Source of the DNA: CAIZGX01 sp964385405
GTDB lineage: Bacteria; Bacteroidota; Bacteroidia; Flavobacteriales_D; Sanyastnellaceae
Reading direction: 5' to 3'
Assembly: GCA_964385405.1 (NCBI GenBank)
Contig: CAYLOT010000018.1
Span: 1-53,422, forward strand
Length of the DNA: 53,422 nucleotides
In this document: positions 16,364 to 25,069 of the stretch, one piece after another
How the letters are laid out: each line of letters begins with the position of its first letter
How positions within the stretch are numbered: the stretch's first letter is position 1
Notes under the pieces: model-generated
Told to the model about the DNA's origin: nothing
The model's input: only the letters and a program-made list of their open reading frames with translations
Database searches by the model: none
Position numbers and translations under genes: made by a program

Positions 16364-17922
16364 TCCACTTCAGCATTAAGAACAACGCCCGCCTTCACAC
16401 GAACGTCTATGAAATATGAATTATAGAGATTCACCAATTGCGGATACGACGATGTATTCGAGACCACTTGCAAAATAAGTTTACCGTCTGCTTTCATCGC
16501 ATTCCATTGCTGATCTGAAATTGGAATCTGCAATGTGCTCGCAGTTGAATTTGCCAAAGCATCGACGCTGTTTCCAGGGGCAACAATGAGTCCATTCGCA
16601 ACCTCAACACCGTTCAAAGTTTTCAAATTCAACTTCCATTCAATCGGAAAGGCATTTTGAATATCTAAGGTTAAGGAACTAACGCGGACCGCATCTGTGC
16701 TCACCTCCACGTTCAACGTATCGCGAAGAGTAAGATCACTGGCCGCTAATCGCAAAGGAACATCTACCACCAATTTTGCTTCGGTCAATTGATCTGAGTA
16801 GAAGAAGTCATTTCCATCGCTTACGTTTCCAAATGGATTCAACTGTAAACTACCTGTGAAAAGAACGGCGTATGGCAAACTTCCCATAAATGAAGTAATG
16901 TTACTATTCCCCTCGTTCAAATTAATATCGTAATTCGAAATAGAGGCTGTTCCGCCCTCGTCAATGGAACGTGTAATAAAGAACGGATTGTATACATTTC
17001 CTCCTGTTAGCTGCACGCCGGTGTTCATGTAGGTATTCAATCCCATAACGTTGTCAATCTTCAACTTTCCATCAAATCCCATTTTGTGTGTTACGTGAAA
17101 TCCAAATGAAGCCTGATCCAACGCTAACAATCCTGTTGGCATGTTTGCACTTTCAGCCAGATTCAAGGTCTCGTTGAAATTGTAAGTATCGTTTCCGAAA
17201 TAACCTTTCGCATAGTCTATAACCAAATCAGACATGATCAATTCAAAGCGCACCGAATCTTGTCCGTATATGGTGTTTTGATCAGCCGTGGTGTTCGGCT
17301 CTGTCTTGATTTCAAGATGCGTTGAGAGTTTGTTGTAATCGAAACCAGTAGTTCCAGAAAGTACCACATATTTGTTCGACATGTCAACCGTGTAAAACCC
17401 TTCGGCAGGATTGGATGCACTTCCAGGAGTCAGTGCGAAATCTACTTCAGTGTTGTTTCCATATACTTCAGAAACATTGTAAAGTGTGAATCTTGGATGT
17501 AGGTATGCGTTCACATATGATTTGACATGAACAACCATGTTTCCAGATTTCACTTTCACCATTCGTAAACCAGTACCGTTTGTTTCTACTGAATAGTTCT
17601 GATTCTGTGCAATGATTGCAGTATTTCCTGGAATTTGAAAAGGCCCTCCACTCATTGGAACAACAAACTTCTGTGATATATTGGTATCCGGAATTTGCGT
17701 CAAATCGGTCGTTCCAAACCCTGAAATAATTTTCTCAAAATACAAATGATAGATACCTGCATTGTCGGTGTATCCGTTGTCAGCAGTCAAATCGGAAAGC
17801 GTTAATCGACCATGAGCAACCGGAGCAACCCAGTTCGACTCCCACGAGGTTGGTTCGTCTTTCTTGCACGAAGAGAGAGCAGCAACTAAAACAATTAGAG
17901 AGAGATAAATTCTTCCTTGCAT
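16360..17922 (-). CDS. Large lipoprotein of unknown function
   Basis: A 520-residue protein with a type II signal peptide: MQGRIYLSLIVLVAALSSC, lipobox LSSC with Cys19 followed by KKDEP. The rest is beta-rich, without catalytic signature, Cys pairs or clear repeats that I can name. The pattern 'lipoprotein followed by DUF5723 barrel' with a 4-bp overlap is the strongest clue to its job: a surface or periplasmic partner of the barrel (inference). It is 15 bp after the DUF4105 gene in the same operon. Confidence 0.7.
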   Translation of the reverse strand: MQGRIYLSLIVLVAALSSCKKDEPTSWESNWVAPVAHGRLTLSDLTADNGYTDNAGIYHLYFEKIISGFGTTDLTQIPDTNISQKFVVPMSGGPFQIPGNTAIIAQNQNYSVETNGTGLRMVKVKSGNMVVHVKSYVNAYLHPRFTLYNVSEVYGNNTEVDFALTPGSASNPAEGFYTVDMSNKYVVLSGTTGFDYNKLSTHLEIKTEPNTTADQNTIYGQDSVRFELIMSDLVIDYAKGYFGNDTYNFNETLNLAESANMPTGLLALDQASFGFHVTHKMGFDGKLKIDNVMGLNTYMNTGVQLTGGNVYNPFFITRSIDEGGTASISNYDINLNEGNSNITSFMGSLPYAVLFTGSLQLNPFGNVSDGNDFFYSDQLTEAKLVVDVPLRLAASDLTLRDTLNVEVSTDAVRVSSLTLDIQNAFPIEWKLNLKTLNGVEVANGLIVAPGNSVDALANSTASTLQIPISDQQWNAMKADGKLILQVVSNTSSYPQLVNLYNSYFIDVRVKAGVVLNAEVE

Positions 17923-17937
17923 GGTATCAAATATAAC

Positions 17938-19122
17938 CTATCCTTTATCAGGTTTAGTGATTCGTGTAAATCGATAAAGCAAAATCAACTGCGCCACAAG
18001 CCAGGCTCCTATTTCGTCTGGAAATGTTTGAATTCCAATGGCAGGGATATAAACCGCAAAAAGCACGTAAGCCGATAAGCCCATTTGAACAAAAGCATAT
18101 TTGCGAACCCAAGACTTTACAGCATTCACATGTGCAAAAGCTAGAGCAAACAACATAGGGTTTGCCCAAAGAATATTGAAGTTCCATTTGGTAGTCGTGT
18201 GATCGGTTAAGAACCACATCGCGAACAATACAATTCCAAGTAACCCGAAAAATCCGAGGAACAGTCGCTCAGATAAATTCCAACCTCTTTTCTTCCACCA
18301 CAAATAGAGACTGAAACCAGCAAACAACAATGCCGAAAGTGTTACATAAAAAATGGGCTTAGCAGATGACGATTTCTTTTCAAACAACGAATCATCTACC
18401 GGAAGAATCTCGTTGGTTCTTCCTAAAACCTTTTGTCCGTTTAGGGTCCAAGCCATCATATTCGCCTGAAGACTATCCGGCAAAAATGAAGTTTGTCCCG
18501 CCTCAGGTGTCATGTCGCAAGGCATTCCTAAAACCAAATCAATTCCGAAATCGGCCCAATACTGATGAGCGAGATATACGTCTATATCGTGTCTAAACTT
18601 TGGACGACTTCCAAATATTTTTTCATTTTGTTGAATTTCAGGAAGCGCTTTCAGAACAATATCTCTCACACGCGTTGCGCAGTTGTCGTAAAAGAAATCA
18701 TATTGAAAATACTTGTTTTCTTTTTTTGCATTTTCGATGAGCATAGATCCCAGCAATCGAATTTGCTCTGCAGACAATTTGAATTCATTTTCTAGAATTC
18801 CTCTTCCACCATATAAATACTGTTGTTGGAAGTCGGCGAAATTTTCAACGCTCAACATGTAGTTCAGTTTACCTCTTGCGAACTTGAGATAAAAGCCTTC
18901 TGAAAATTCAAACGTTCCGTAATTGAAAACTAAATCAACCCATTCGCCATTCAGCGTGTCTGTGTATCGAAGGGCACTGTGTCCAAAGCAAGTGTACAAC
19001 TCTTCACCCGGAGAACACGTTAAAAGCGACATGCGTGGAAGTTCTCCCACATGGTAATTAACGGTTGCACTCGCCTGAAATGTGCATGCGAGCAAAGCAA
19101 AAAAAGCAATTATTTTCTTCAT
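17938..19122 (-). CDS. DUF4105 (Lnb-type N-terminal periplasmic domain) membrane protein
   Basis: A 394-residue protein with signal peptide MKKIIAFFALLACTFQASA, a periplasmic domain to about residue 260 and four or so hydrophobic segments in the last third. The domain shows LLTCSPGEELYTCFGHSALRY and the later FFYDNCATRVRDIV, the conserved His and Asn-Cys of the DUF4105 family, which look like a Cys-His catalytic pair (inference). The start at 19122 is chosen because it gives a clean signal peptide and an ATGA overlap with dapF; an ATG at 19131 adds three residues. Function unknown; the operon context is envelope synthesis. Confidence 0.85.
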   Translation of the reverse strand: MKKIIAFFALLACTFQASATVNYHVGELPRMSLLTCSPGEELYTCFGHSALRYTDTLNGEWVDLVFNYGTFEFSEGFYLKFARGKLNYMLSVENFADFQQQYLYGGRGILENEFKLSAEQIRLLGSMLIENAKKENKYFQYDFFYDNCATRVRDIVLKALPEIQQNEKIFGSRPKFRHDIDVYLAHQYWADFGIDLVLGMPCDMTPEAGQTSFLPDSLQANMMAWTLNGQKVLGRTNEILPVDDSLFEKKSSSAKPIFYVTLSALLFAGFSLYLWWKKRGWNLSERLFLGFFGLLGIVLFAMWFLTDHTTTKWNFNILWANPMLFALAFAHVNAVKSWVRKYAFVQMGLSAYVLFAVYIPAIGIQTFPDEIGAWLVAQLILLYRFTRITKPDKG

Positions 19123-19886
19123 GACATCCATTCTCCTTTAAAGACCATTTCTGCTGGTCCACACAACCAAATGTTTGTATATCCCTTTTCCGTTTTTTCA
19201 AATCGAACGGTCAAATCACCCCCCAAAGCGTGAATGTGTTTTTCTTCACCGCGATTCGACAAATGATGCATAACAATGGCGCAGGCCGTTACGCCCGTTC
19301 CGCAAGAAAGTGTTTCTGCCTCTACCCCTCTTTCGTAGGTTCGAACCATTCCTTCATCTTCATTCAACAAAGTCAAAAAATTGACATTCGTTCCTTCTTT
19401 CTCAAACTCTTCGCTGTAGCGAATTCCGCTTCCGAGCTCCATGACATCGATATTCAAATCTTCCACCATGCGCACTACATGCGGAGAACCGGTATTCACG
19501 AAATATTCATTTTCATTTCGAATTACAACTTCCTCCACGTCTCTCATGCGAATAGAAATTTCCTCGCCATTAATCTTCGCTTCATGGTAACCGTCTATCG
19601 CTCTGAACGAAGCTTCTTCTTTCTCCAAAATGCCCAAGCTCTTAGCGAAGGCCACCGCGCAGCGGCTTCCATTTCCACAAAAAGACTGTGACCCGTCTGA
19701 GTTATAATAGTTCATGTAGAACTCGGTCTCTTCATCACTTTCAATGAGAATTAATCCGTCTGCACCAATGCCGAAATGCCTATCGCACAACTCAGCTACC
19801 TCTTCTGTTGAAGGCTGCCAGGAATCTTCTCGGTTATCGACCATAATGAAATCGTTTCCCGTGCCGTGATATTTGAAAAATTGCAT
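19119..19886 (-). CDS. dapF: Diaminopimelate epimerase
   Basis: DapF converts LL- to meso-diaminopimelate for peptidoglycan and lysine. The 255 aa carry both catalytic cysteines: Cys70 in SFCGNGSRC and Cys195 in TLSCGTGVTAC. The N-terminus FFKYHGTGNDFIMVDNR and GADGLILIES are also family-typical. It is first in a tightly packed operon that runs through DUF4105, a lipoprotein, DUF5723, kdsA and a T9SS protein. The 68-bp divergent gap to the E1 dehydrogenase gene must hold the promoters of both. Confidence 0.96.
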   Translation of the reverse strand: MQFFKYHGTGNDFIMVDNREDSWQPSTEEVAELCDRHFGIGADGLILIESDEETEFYMNYYNSDGSQSFCGNGSRCAVAFAKSLGILEKEEASFRAIDGYHEAKINGEEISIRMRDVEEVVIRNENEYFVNTGSPHVVRMVEDLNIDVMELGSGIRYSEEFEKEGTNVNFLTLLNEDEGMVRTYERGVEAETLSCGTGVTACAIVMHHLSNRGEEKHIHALGGDLTVRFEKTEKGYTNIWLCGPAEMVFKGEWMS

Positions 19887-19954
19887 GTCCCAAAGGTAAA
19901 ACGGTTTCCTTCATATACCGCGTTGTTGTAACTTGCAGTCCGAAAGAAAATTTC

Positions 19955-22003
19955 ATGGAAAACGAACTCACCTTGAATAGCGACACCTTGCTCTTGGCTT
20001 ATGAAAAAATGGCCACTGCTCGTCAGCTATCCGATTTATACGAAGCCAACGCCAAAGTAACCTCGAAATATGTGCACGCAACTTCACGCGGACATGAGGC
20101 TTGCCAGATTGCGCTGGGTCTTCAATTGACGAAAGACGACTACTTGTCTGCGTATTACAGAGACGACAGTATTTTATTGAGTATTGGTATGACTCCATAT
20201 GAACTCATGCTTCAGTTATTCGCGAAAAAAGACGATCCGTTCAGTGGTGGAAGAACTTACTACAGCCACCCTTCATTGAATCGTCCGAATATGCCTAAGA
20301 TTCCGCATCAATCTTCAGCAACAGGAATGCAGGCCATTCCAACAGTTGGAGTTGCTATGGGTGTTCAGTACAAAGAGCTTCAAGGTTTAAATGACACTGA
20401 GATTCCATCGGTAGTGGTTTGCTCCATTGGAGATGCGGCCATGACGGAAGGTGAAGTGACCGAGGCCTTGCATATGGCGAATTTGAAGCAGTTGCCAGTG
20501 TTGTTCTTTGTTCAAGACAACGAGTGGGACATTAGCGCCCACGCGTCTGAAATCCGATCTGGCGATGCCACGAATTTGGCAAAGGCATATCCGAACATTC
20601 GCGTAAAAAGTATCGACGGTACTGATTTCGTTCAGAGCTTCAATACCATTCAAGAGATATTGACCAGCATGCGCAAGTCTCGCAAACCTTGGCTGTTGCA
20701 TTGCAAAGTTCCTTTGTTGGGACACCACACTTCTGGTGTTAGAAAGGAATGGTACCGTCACGATTTGGAAGAAGCTGAGAAAAGAGATCCACTTCCAAAA
20801 TTCAAAAAGCAATTAAACAATTTCGGTTTTTCAGATAGCACGTTGGAAGATGTGTGGAAAAAAGCCGGAGAAAATATTTTGCGTGATTACGATCGTGCTT
20901 CGAATGCAGAAGACCCTTCTCCTTCTTCATTAATGGATCACGCCTATGCTCCAACTTCCATTACAGAAGAAAAAGGAGAGCGCGCGCCGCAAGGAAAAGA
21001 AGCCACCGTAATGGTTGACTGTGCGCTGTTCGCCATGCAAGAAATTTTAGCGAAACATCCGGAAGCCTTGTTGTACGGACAAGACGTGGGCAAGCGTTTA
21101 GGTGGCGTGTTTCGAGAAGCGGCTACCTTGGCTGAAAAATTCGGAGACAATCGCGTCTTCAACACGCCTATTCAAGAAGCATTTATTATTGGAAGTACGG
21201 TGGGAATGAGCGTTGCCGGATTGAAGCCGATTGTGGAAGTTCAATTCGCCGATTACATTTGGCCAGGGCTGAACCAATTGTTTACGGAAGCTGCCCGTAG
21301 TTATTATTTAACGAATGGAAAATGGAATGTGCAGGCCCTCGTGCGCGTGCCCATTGGAGCCTACGGAAGCGGAGGCCCTTACCACAGTAGCAGTGTAGAA
21401 AGTGTCTTGTGTAACATTCGTGGAATTAAAGTGGTTTATCCGAGTAACGGCGCAGATTTGAAAGGACTCTTGAAAGCGGCGTTCTACGATCCGAATCCCG
21501 TGGTAATGCTTGAACACAAAGGATTGTATTGGTCGAAGGTAAAAGGCACTGACATGGCACGTACGATTGAGCCTTCAGAAGATTACATTGTTCCGCTTGG
21601 GAAAGCAAATACGGTTCTTACTTCCAACAATAAAAAATCAATTGCTGTCATCACCTATGGCATGGGCGTTCATTGGGCATTAAATGCTGCGAAAAACTTT
21701 GATGGGCAAATTGAAATTGTGGACTTACGCACGCTAATGCCACTAGACGAAAACGCTGTGTTTGAAGCTGTGAAAAAATGTGGGCGTTGCCTTGTTCTTA
21801 CGGAAGAACCCGCGATGAACAGTTTCGCTCAGGCCCTTGCTGGTAAGATCGCAGAGAACTGTTTCGAATACCTCGATGCCCCGGTTAAAACATACGGAAG
21901 TGCTCCTACTCCGGCTATTCCTCTGAACAGTGATTTAGAAGCTGAACTGCTTCCGAATGCTGAAAAAGTTAGTGCTATTATTTCTGATATTTTAAATTAT
22001 TGA
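19955..22003 (+). CDS. 2-oxoacid (branched-chain) dehydrogenase E1, fused alpha and beta subunits
   Basis: Thiamine-diphosphate E1 of a 2-oxoacid dehydrogenase complex, most like the branched-chain enzyme. The alpha half (about 1-320) contains the ThDP motif beginning GDAAMTEGEVTEA (about 157) and ending DNEW. The beta half starts near residue 346 (ATVMVDCALFAMQEILA) and includes YGQDVGKRLGGVFR and AYGSGGPYHSSSVES. At 682 aa the two subunits that are separate in many bacteria form one chain, an arrangement common in Bacteroidota. The E2 and E3 genes are not in the window. The stop overlaps the next ATG by one base (TGATG). Confidence 0.9.
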   Translation: MENELTLNSDTLLLAYEKMATARQLSDLYEANAKVTSKYVHATSRGHEACQIALGLQLTKDDYLSAYYRDDSILLSIGMTPYELMLQLFAKKDDPFSGGRTYYSHPSLNRPNMPKIPHQSSATGMQAIPTVGVAMGVQYKELQGLNDTEIPSVVVCSIGDAAMTEGEVTEALHMANLKQLPVLFFVQDNEWDISAHASEIRSGDATNLAKAYPNIRVKSIDGTDFVQSFNTIQEILTSMRKSRKPWLLHCKVPLLGHHTSGVRKEWYRHDLEEAEKRDPLPKFKKQLNNFGFSDSTLEDVWKKAGENILRDYDRASNAEDPSPSSLMDHAYAPTSITEEKGERAPQGKEATVMVDCALFAMQEILAKHPEALLYGQDVGKRLGGVFREAATLAEKFGDNRVFNTPIQEAFIIGSTVGMSVAGLKPIVEVQFADYIWPGLNQLFTEAARSYYLTNGKWNVQALVRVPIGAYGSGGPYHSSSVESVLCNIRGIKVVYPSNGADLKGLLKAAFYDPNPVVMLEHKGLYWSKVKGTDMARTIEPSEDYIVPLGKANTVLTSNNKKSIAVITYGMGVHWALNAAKNFDGQIEIVDLRTLMPLDENAVFEAVKKCGRCLVLTEEPAMNSFAQALAGKIAENCFEYLDAPVKTYGSAPTPAIPLNSDLEAELLPNAEKVSAIISDILNY

Positions 22004-22689
22004 TGATAAGAATCACACTACTTTTCTCTTTCTTTTGGCTTCAACTAAACTCGTTTGGTCAGAGTAAGAAATTCGAGGGTGTCTTAATTTATGAGCTCCG
22101 CACTTACAATGGCGCGGAAAATTCGAGCAGCATATCTCAAATCAAATACTCCGTTAAAGGAAATTTATGGCGTGCTGAACTTATTGGAAATGAAGATATA
22201 ATTTCACCCGTTAATTATTCTCTCCTTGTGAATTTAAAATCGAAAGAAGCTACCATTTTGATCGATATCTCGAACACCAAAATGGCTGTAGATATGACTG
22301 AAAGATTTTTTCAAATTGAAAAAACCTGTTCTTTTTCTTCAGAATCAGGTCCGAAAAAGCAAGTGATAGCTGGACTTCCAAGTAATTCAGGACGAATAAT
22401 AAATAATTCCGAAGATCAAAAAACAGACACTACTTCTATTTGGTATACAACATCGTTTGATGCGATTCCATTTCAGTTTGAAACGGCCACTGCTCCTGGA
22501 CTGATTGTTTCCATTCAGCAGGACAGTGGCTCTTTTTGGGAATTGGATGAAATTAAACCGGGAAAATTAATTCCGGAAATTTTCGCAGTTCCTCAAGAAT
22601 ACAAACCTATGTCCATGATAGAATTTCAAGAATATTTAACTGATCTCGGAGAACTCGAGATAGAAGTAGAAAATTTTAAGGCAGAATAA
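22003..22689 (+). CDS. Exported protein of unknown function
   Basis: A 228-residue protein with signal peptide (MIRITLLFSFFWLQLNSFGQ) and a mature part that starts KKFEGVLIYELRTYNG. It has beta strands, no Cys-based motif in the core and a Glu-rich end. Proteins with this 'FEGVLIYE...' opening and a conserved mid-region about conversion to a WYTT.. strand resemble DUF4412-type secreted proteins, but I am not sure of this. The ATG at 22003 shares a base with the E1 stop; a TTG one codon earlier is unlikely. The thioredoxin gene follows at 11 bp. Confidence 0.6.
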   Translation: MIRITLLFSFFWLQLNSFGQSKKFEGVLIYELRTYNGAENSSSISQIKYSVKGNLWRAELIGNEDIISPVNYSLLVNLKSKEATILIDISNTKMAVDMTERFFQIEKTCSFSSESGPKKQVIAGLPSNSGRIINNSEDQKTDTTSIWYTTSFDAIPFQFETATAPGLIVSIQQDSGSFWELDEIKPGKLIPEIFAVPQEYKPMSMIEFQEYLTDLGELEIEVENFKAE

Positions 22690-22700
22690 TTAGATAATAA

Positions 22701-23213
22701 ATGAGTAATTGGTATTCGAGAACGTTCGCTCGCGATTTATCTGTTGAAAGACTTCTTTGGGCAGCATTAATTGCGACTGCAATTTTTATGTTTCTGAGAT
22801 ACAAGACTGTTCCCACTCTCGAACAGGATTCCTTGATCGTAGTTGACACTTTAGGAGTTTCGCACAAGTTGGCAGAATTAACCAGCGGTCCTACTGTGGT
22901 TCACTTTTACGCTTCGTGGTGTGGGCCTTGCCTGCGAGAACTTCCAGAAATAAAAGCTTTTATGGAAACGCCACTTGGCAAGCAGATTAACTTTGTGTTT
23001 ATTACGGAAGACCGAGAAGATCAAGTTAAAGCATTTCACGAACGCTATGGATTCACAATTTATCGAGTGAACAAACTTAAAGATGCCAATGTTTATTCGA
23101 TACCCGTTACTTATTTGCTAAATGACAAACACGAGATTGTAAAAAGTGATTTAGGCAGCTGGGATTGGACCCAAGAGAATTTTAAAAACGAAATTTCAAC
23201 AATAATCAAATAA
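22701..23213 (+). CDS. Membrane-anchored thioredoxin-like protein (TlpA/ResA type)
   Basis: A 170-residue thiol-disulfide protein. Residues 17-35 (ERLLWAALIATAIFMFLRY) form one membrane anchor. The thioredoxin domain follows from about 45, with VVHFYASWCGPCLREL holding the WCGPC redox pair and the cis-Pro in YSIPVTYLL. TlpA/ResA-like proteins usually reduce periplasmic disulfides, for example in apocytochrome c, which would suit the cytochrome-like lipoproteins encoded 350 bp downstream (inference). It sits between a secreted protein (11 bp upstream) and a ferredoxin (4 bp downstream). Confidence 0.88.
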   Translation: MSNWYSRTFARDLSVERLLWAALIATAIFMFLRYKTVPTLEQDSLIVVDTLGVSHKLAELTSGPTVVHFYASWCGPCLRELPEIKAFMETPLGKQINFVFITEDREDQVKAFHERYGFTIYRVNKLKDANVYSIPVTYLLNDKHEIVKSDLGSWDWTQENFKNEISTIIK

Positions 23214-23217
23214 ATAG

Positions 23218-23496
23218 ATGAGTAAAGTAACTATAACTCTAGACAAAAAAACCATTGAACTAGAAATAAACCCAGATGGAGAAACTATCCTAAACGCTGC
23301 AATTGACGCTGGATTAGACGCACCTTACTCTTGTCAGGGAGGCGTATGCACGACCTGTCAATGCAAAGTCCTTTCGGGAACTGCGCGTATGGATGCTAAT
23401 CACGCATTAACACCCAAAGAAGTTGAGCAAGGTTATATTTTGGCTTGTCAAGCGCATCCTACCAGTGAAGAACTGACAATCACTTGGGATATTTAA
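23218..23496 (+). CDS. [2Fe-2S] ferredoxin (PaaE-C-terminal type)
   Basis: A 92-residue plant-type ferredoxin with ligands YSCQGGVCTTCQC (three Cys spaced 4 and 2 apart) and a fourth Cys in YILACQAHP. The motif set matches the C-terminal ferredoxin domain of PaaE/PaaK-type reductases, but here it stands alone with no flavin or NAD domain. It would carry single electrons in the cytoplasm. Its partner is not in the window. It starts 4 bp after the thioredoxin gene, so the two are cotranscribed. Confidence 0.92.
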   Translation: MSKVTITLDKKTIELEINPDGETILNAAIDAGLDAPYSCQGGVCTTCQCKVLSGTARMDANHALTPKEVEQGYILACQAHPTSEELTITWDI

Positions 23497-23549
23497 TTTT
23501 AAAATTGAATTCAACTGACAATTGTTTCATCCTAGCTATTTCTAAGTTG

Positions 23550-23557
23550 TAAATTTG
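23550..23557 (+). promoter_or_regulatory. Candidate -7 box (TAAATTTG) of the cytochrome/YceI operon
   Basis: TAAATTTG fits TAnnTTTG exactly and ends 5 nt before the ATG at 23563; transcription would start at or beside the start codon. A TTG at 23522-23524 is 25 bp upstream, slightly outside the usual spacing. The 66-bp gap here is the largest upstream of this operon, which supports a promoter. Confidence 0.45.
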
Positions 23558-23562
23558 TGACA

Positions 23563-24243
23563 ATGAAAATATTCTTTCCATTTATTGTTGGTTTAGCTCT
23601 CCTTACCCTTGTTTCTTGTAAACACGAGCCACCGCCTGATATAGATGGAACATGGGCAGAGAACTGTAATCCCGACACTGTTTATTTTGGAAATACAATT
23701 TTTCCCTTGTTAGTCTCTAACTGCGGGATGTCGGGATGTCACGATGAGGCTTCACACAAAGAGGGCATCGTTGTTACAGACTACTATTCACTTTTGAATT
23801 CTGACATTATTGATATTGGAAATGCAAACAACAGTGAACTAATGGAGGTTATTACTGAGTCAGATCCGGACAAAATAATGCCTCCGCCTCCTAGTTCTGC
23901 GCTAACAACCGCTCAGATTAATGCTATTCGCACTTGGATAAATCAAGGAGCAAAATTCAACAATTGCGTTGGCTGTGACACCGTTAATTATACCTTTAAC
24001 GCCTACATATTACCCATAATTCAAACAAATTGCACCGGATGTCACAGTGGTGGATCTCCTAGCGCTAACCTTCTTATTACCAACTATGCTGAAACTGTTG
24101 CGTTAGTAAACAACGGTTCATTGATGCATTCTTTACATGGAACCGGAGGATACTCCATAATGCCTAAAAACACCTCAGGCTTGCAACCGTGTAAAATAAC
24201 TCAAATACAAAAATGGATCAACGATGGTGCGCTTAATAACTAA
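23563..24243 (+). CDS. Two-domain cytochrome c-like lipoprotein
   Basis: A 226-residue lipoprotein (signal MKIFFPFIVGLALLTLVSC, lipobox LVSC). It has two similar domains of about 95 residues. Domain 1 has SNCGMSGCHDE, a CX4CH motif, and DKIMPPPP; domain 2 has TNCTGCHSG, a standard CXXCH motif, and YSIMPKNTSG. In this type of cytochrome c fold the IMP Met is the distal haem ligand. Both domains end with a helix ending WI..GA, as in the PSCyt1-like family. A further CVGC without His links them. The second domain is closely similar to the next gene product. It begins a five-gene operon. Confidence 0.8.
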   Translation: MKIFFPFIVGLALLTLVSCKHEPPPDIDGTWAENCNPDTVYFGNTIFPLLVSNCGMSGCHDEASHKEGIVVTDYYSLLNSDIIDIGNANNSELMEVITESDPDKIMPPPPSSALTTAQINAIRTWINQGAKFNNCVGCDTVNYTFNAYILPIIQTNCTGCHSGGSPSANLLITNYAETVALVNNGSLMHSLHGTGGYSIMPKNTSGLQPCKITQIQKWINDGALNN

Positions 24244-24244
24244 G

Positions 24245-24598
24245 ATGAGCTTGCTGCTCCTTACAATGACCTTGCTTTTTACAGCATGTTATTACGACAA
24301 AGAAGAGTATTTGTATTCTTCTTCACCCTGTGACAACACGTTTACTTTTACAAGTAGAATTGCTCCCTTGGTCGCACAACAATGTGCAAGTGGTTGCCAC
24401 GAAGGAGCTAACCCCAGCGCCGGGTTGTCATTAACGACTTATGACGAAATCAAGGCAATTGTAGACAATGGCAGTTTTGCGGGGTCATTAGACGGAAGCA
24501 ACGGCTATTCCATCATGCCGAAGGGAACAAGCGGATTAAACGCTTGCGACAAAGCAGCTGTGAATGCTTGGATTTCAGCAGGGGCGCCAAACAATTAA
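24245..24598 (+). CDS. Single-domain cytochrome c-like lipoprotein
   Basis: A 117-residue lipoprotein (MSLLLLTMTLLFTAC, lipobox FTAC) whose single domain is a near copy of domain 2 of the preceding protein: TFTSRIAPLVAQQC against TFNAYILPIIQTNC, and GYSIMPKGTSGLNAC against GYSIMPKNTSGLQPC. The haem-type motif reads CASGCH, a CX3CH spacing rather than CXXCH. The ATG at 24245 is one base after the previous stop. The pair probably arose by duplication. Whether haem is attached through the longer loop is unproven. Confidence 0.78.
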   Translation: MSLLLLTMTLLFTACYYDKEEYLYSSSPCDNTFTFTSRIAPLVAQQCASGCHEGANPSAGLSLTTYDEIKAIVDNGSFAGSLDGSNGYSIMPKGTSGLNACDKAAVNAWISAGAPNN

Positions 24599-24608
24599 TT
24601 ATTTAACG

Positions 24609-25031
24609 ATGAATAAAAAAGTAATCATTATTATTCTTCTCTCCATTATTGCTATTGGTGGAGGTGTTGCCTATTACATGTGGAATAAGCCCAAAACGAA
24701 TGCAGCAGATGTGAAACCAAATTACATCTTACCCGCAGACTCTCTCGGAGCGGCATTCGCTAAAAATGAGGATGCGGCAAATGCCAAATTTGTTAAAGAC
24801 TCTGTAGCCTTGGAAATTCAAGGTGTTGTTGATACATCTTTCACAAATGAAGGAAATGAAAGTGTTATTCGTTTAAAAACATCTACGCCAGATTATCCTG
24901 TCAACTGCTATTTCAATTCTACAGATAAAGCAACTGCGAATAAAGGTGATTTAGTAATAATCAAAGGTTTTTGCACCGGGTACTTAATGATGGATGGTGT
25001 TCAAATGACCAAGTGTGCTCGAATAAAATAA
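24609..25031 (+). CDS. Membrane-anchored OB-fold protein (tRNA_anti-like)
   Basis: A 140-residue protein with one N-terminal membrane segment (KVIIIILLSIIAIGGGVAYYMW) and an OB-fold-like domain from about 62: ALEIQGVVDTSF, ESVIRLKTS, VNCYFN, GDLVIIKGFCTGYL. This matches the tRNA_anti-like family common in Bacteroidota. Despite the name, such exported OB domains need not bind RNA. The two Cys at the end (CTGYL and KCARIK) could pair. It begins 10 bp after the cytochrome-like lipoprotein and precedes yceI in the same operon. Confidence 0.75.
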   Translation: MNKKVIIIILLSIIAIGGGVAYYMWNKPKTNAADVKPNYILPADSLGAAFAKNEDAANAKFVKDSVALEIQGVVDTSFTNEGNESVIRLKTSTPDYPVNCYFNSTDKATANKGDLVIIKGFCTGYLMMDGVQMTKCARIK

Positions 25032-25069
25032 ATGGTACAATAAATGCCTATTGGCTAAAAAATAATAAT

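Noticed and set aside
19230..19691. 153-aa ORF antisense to dapF
   Set aside because: Cysteine and phenylalanine-rich shadow of dapF with no motif of its own.
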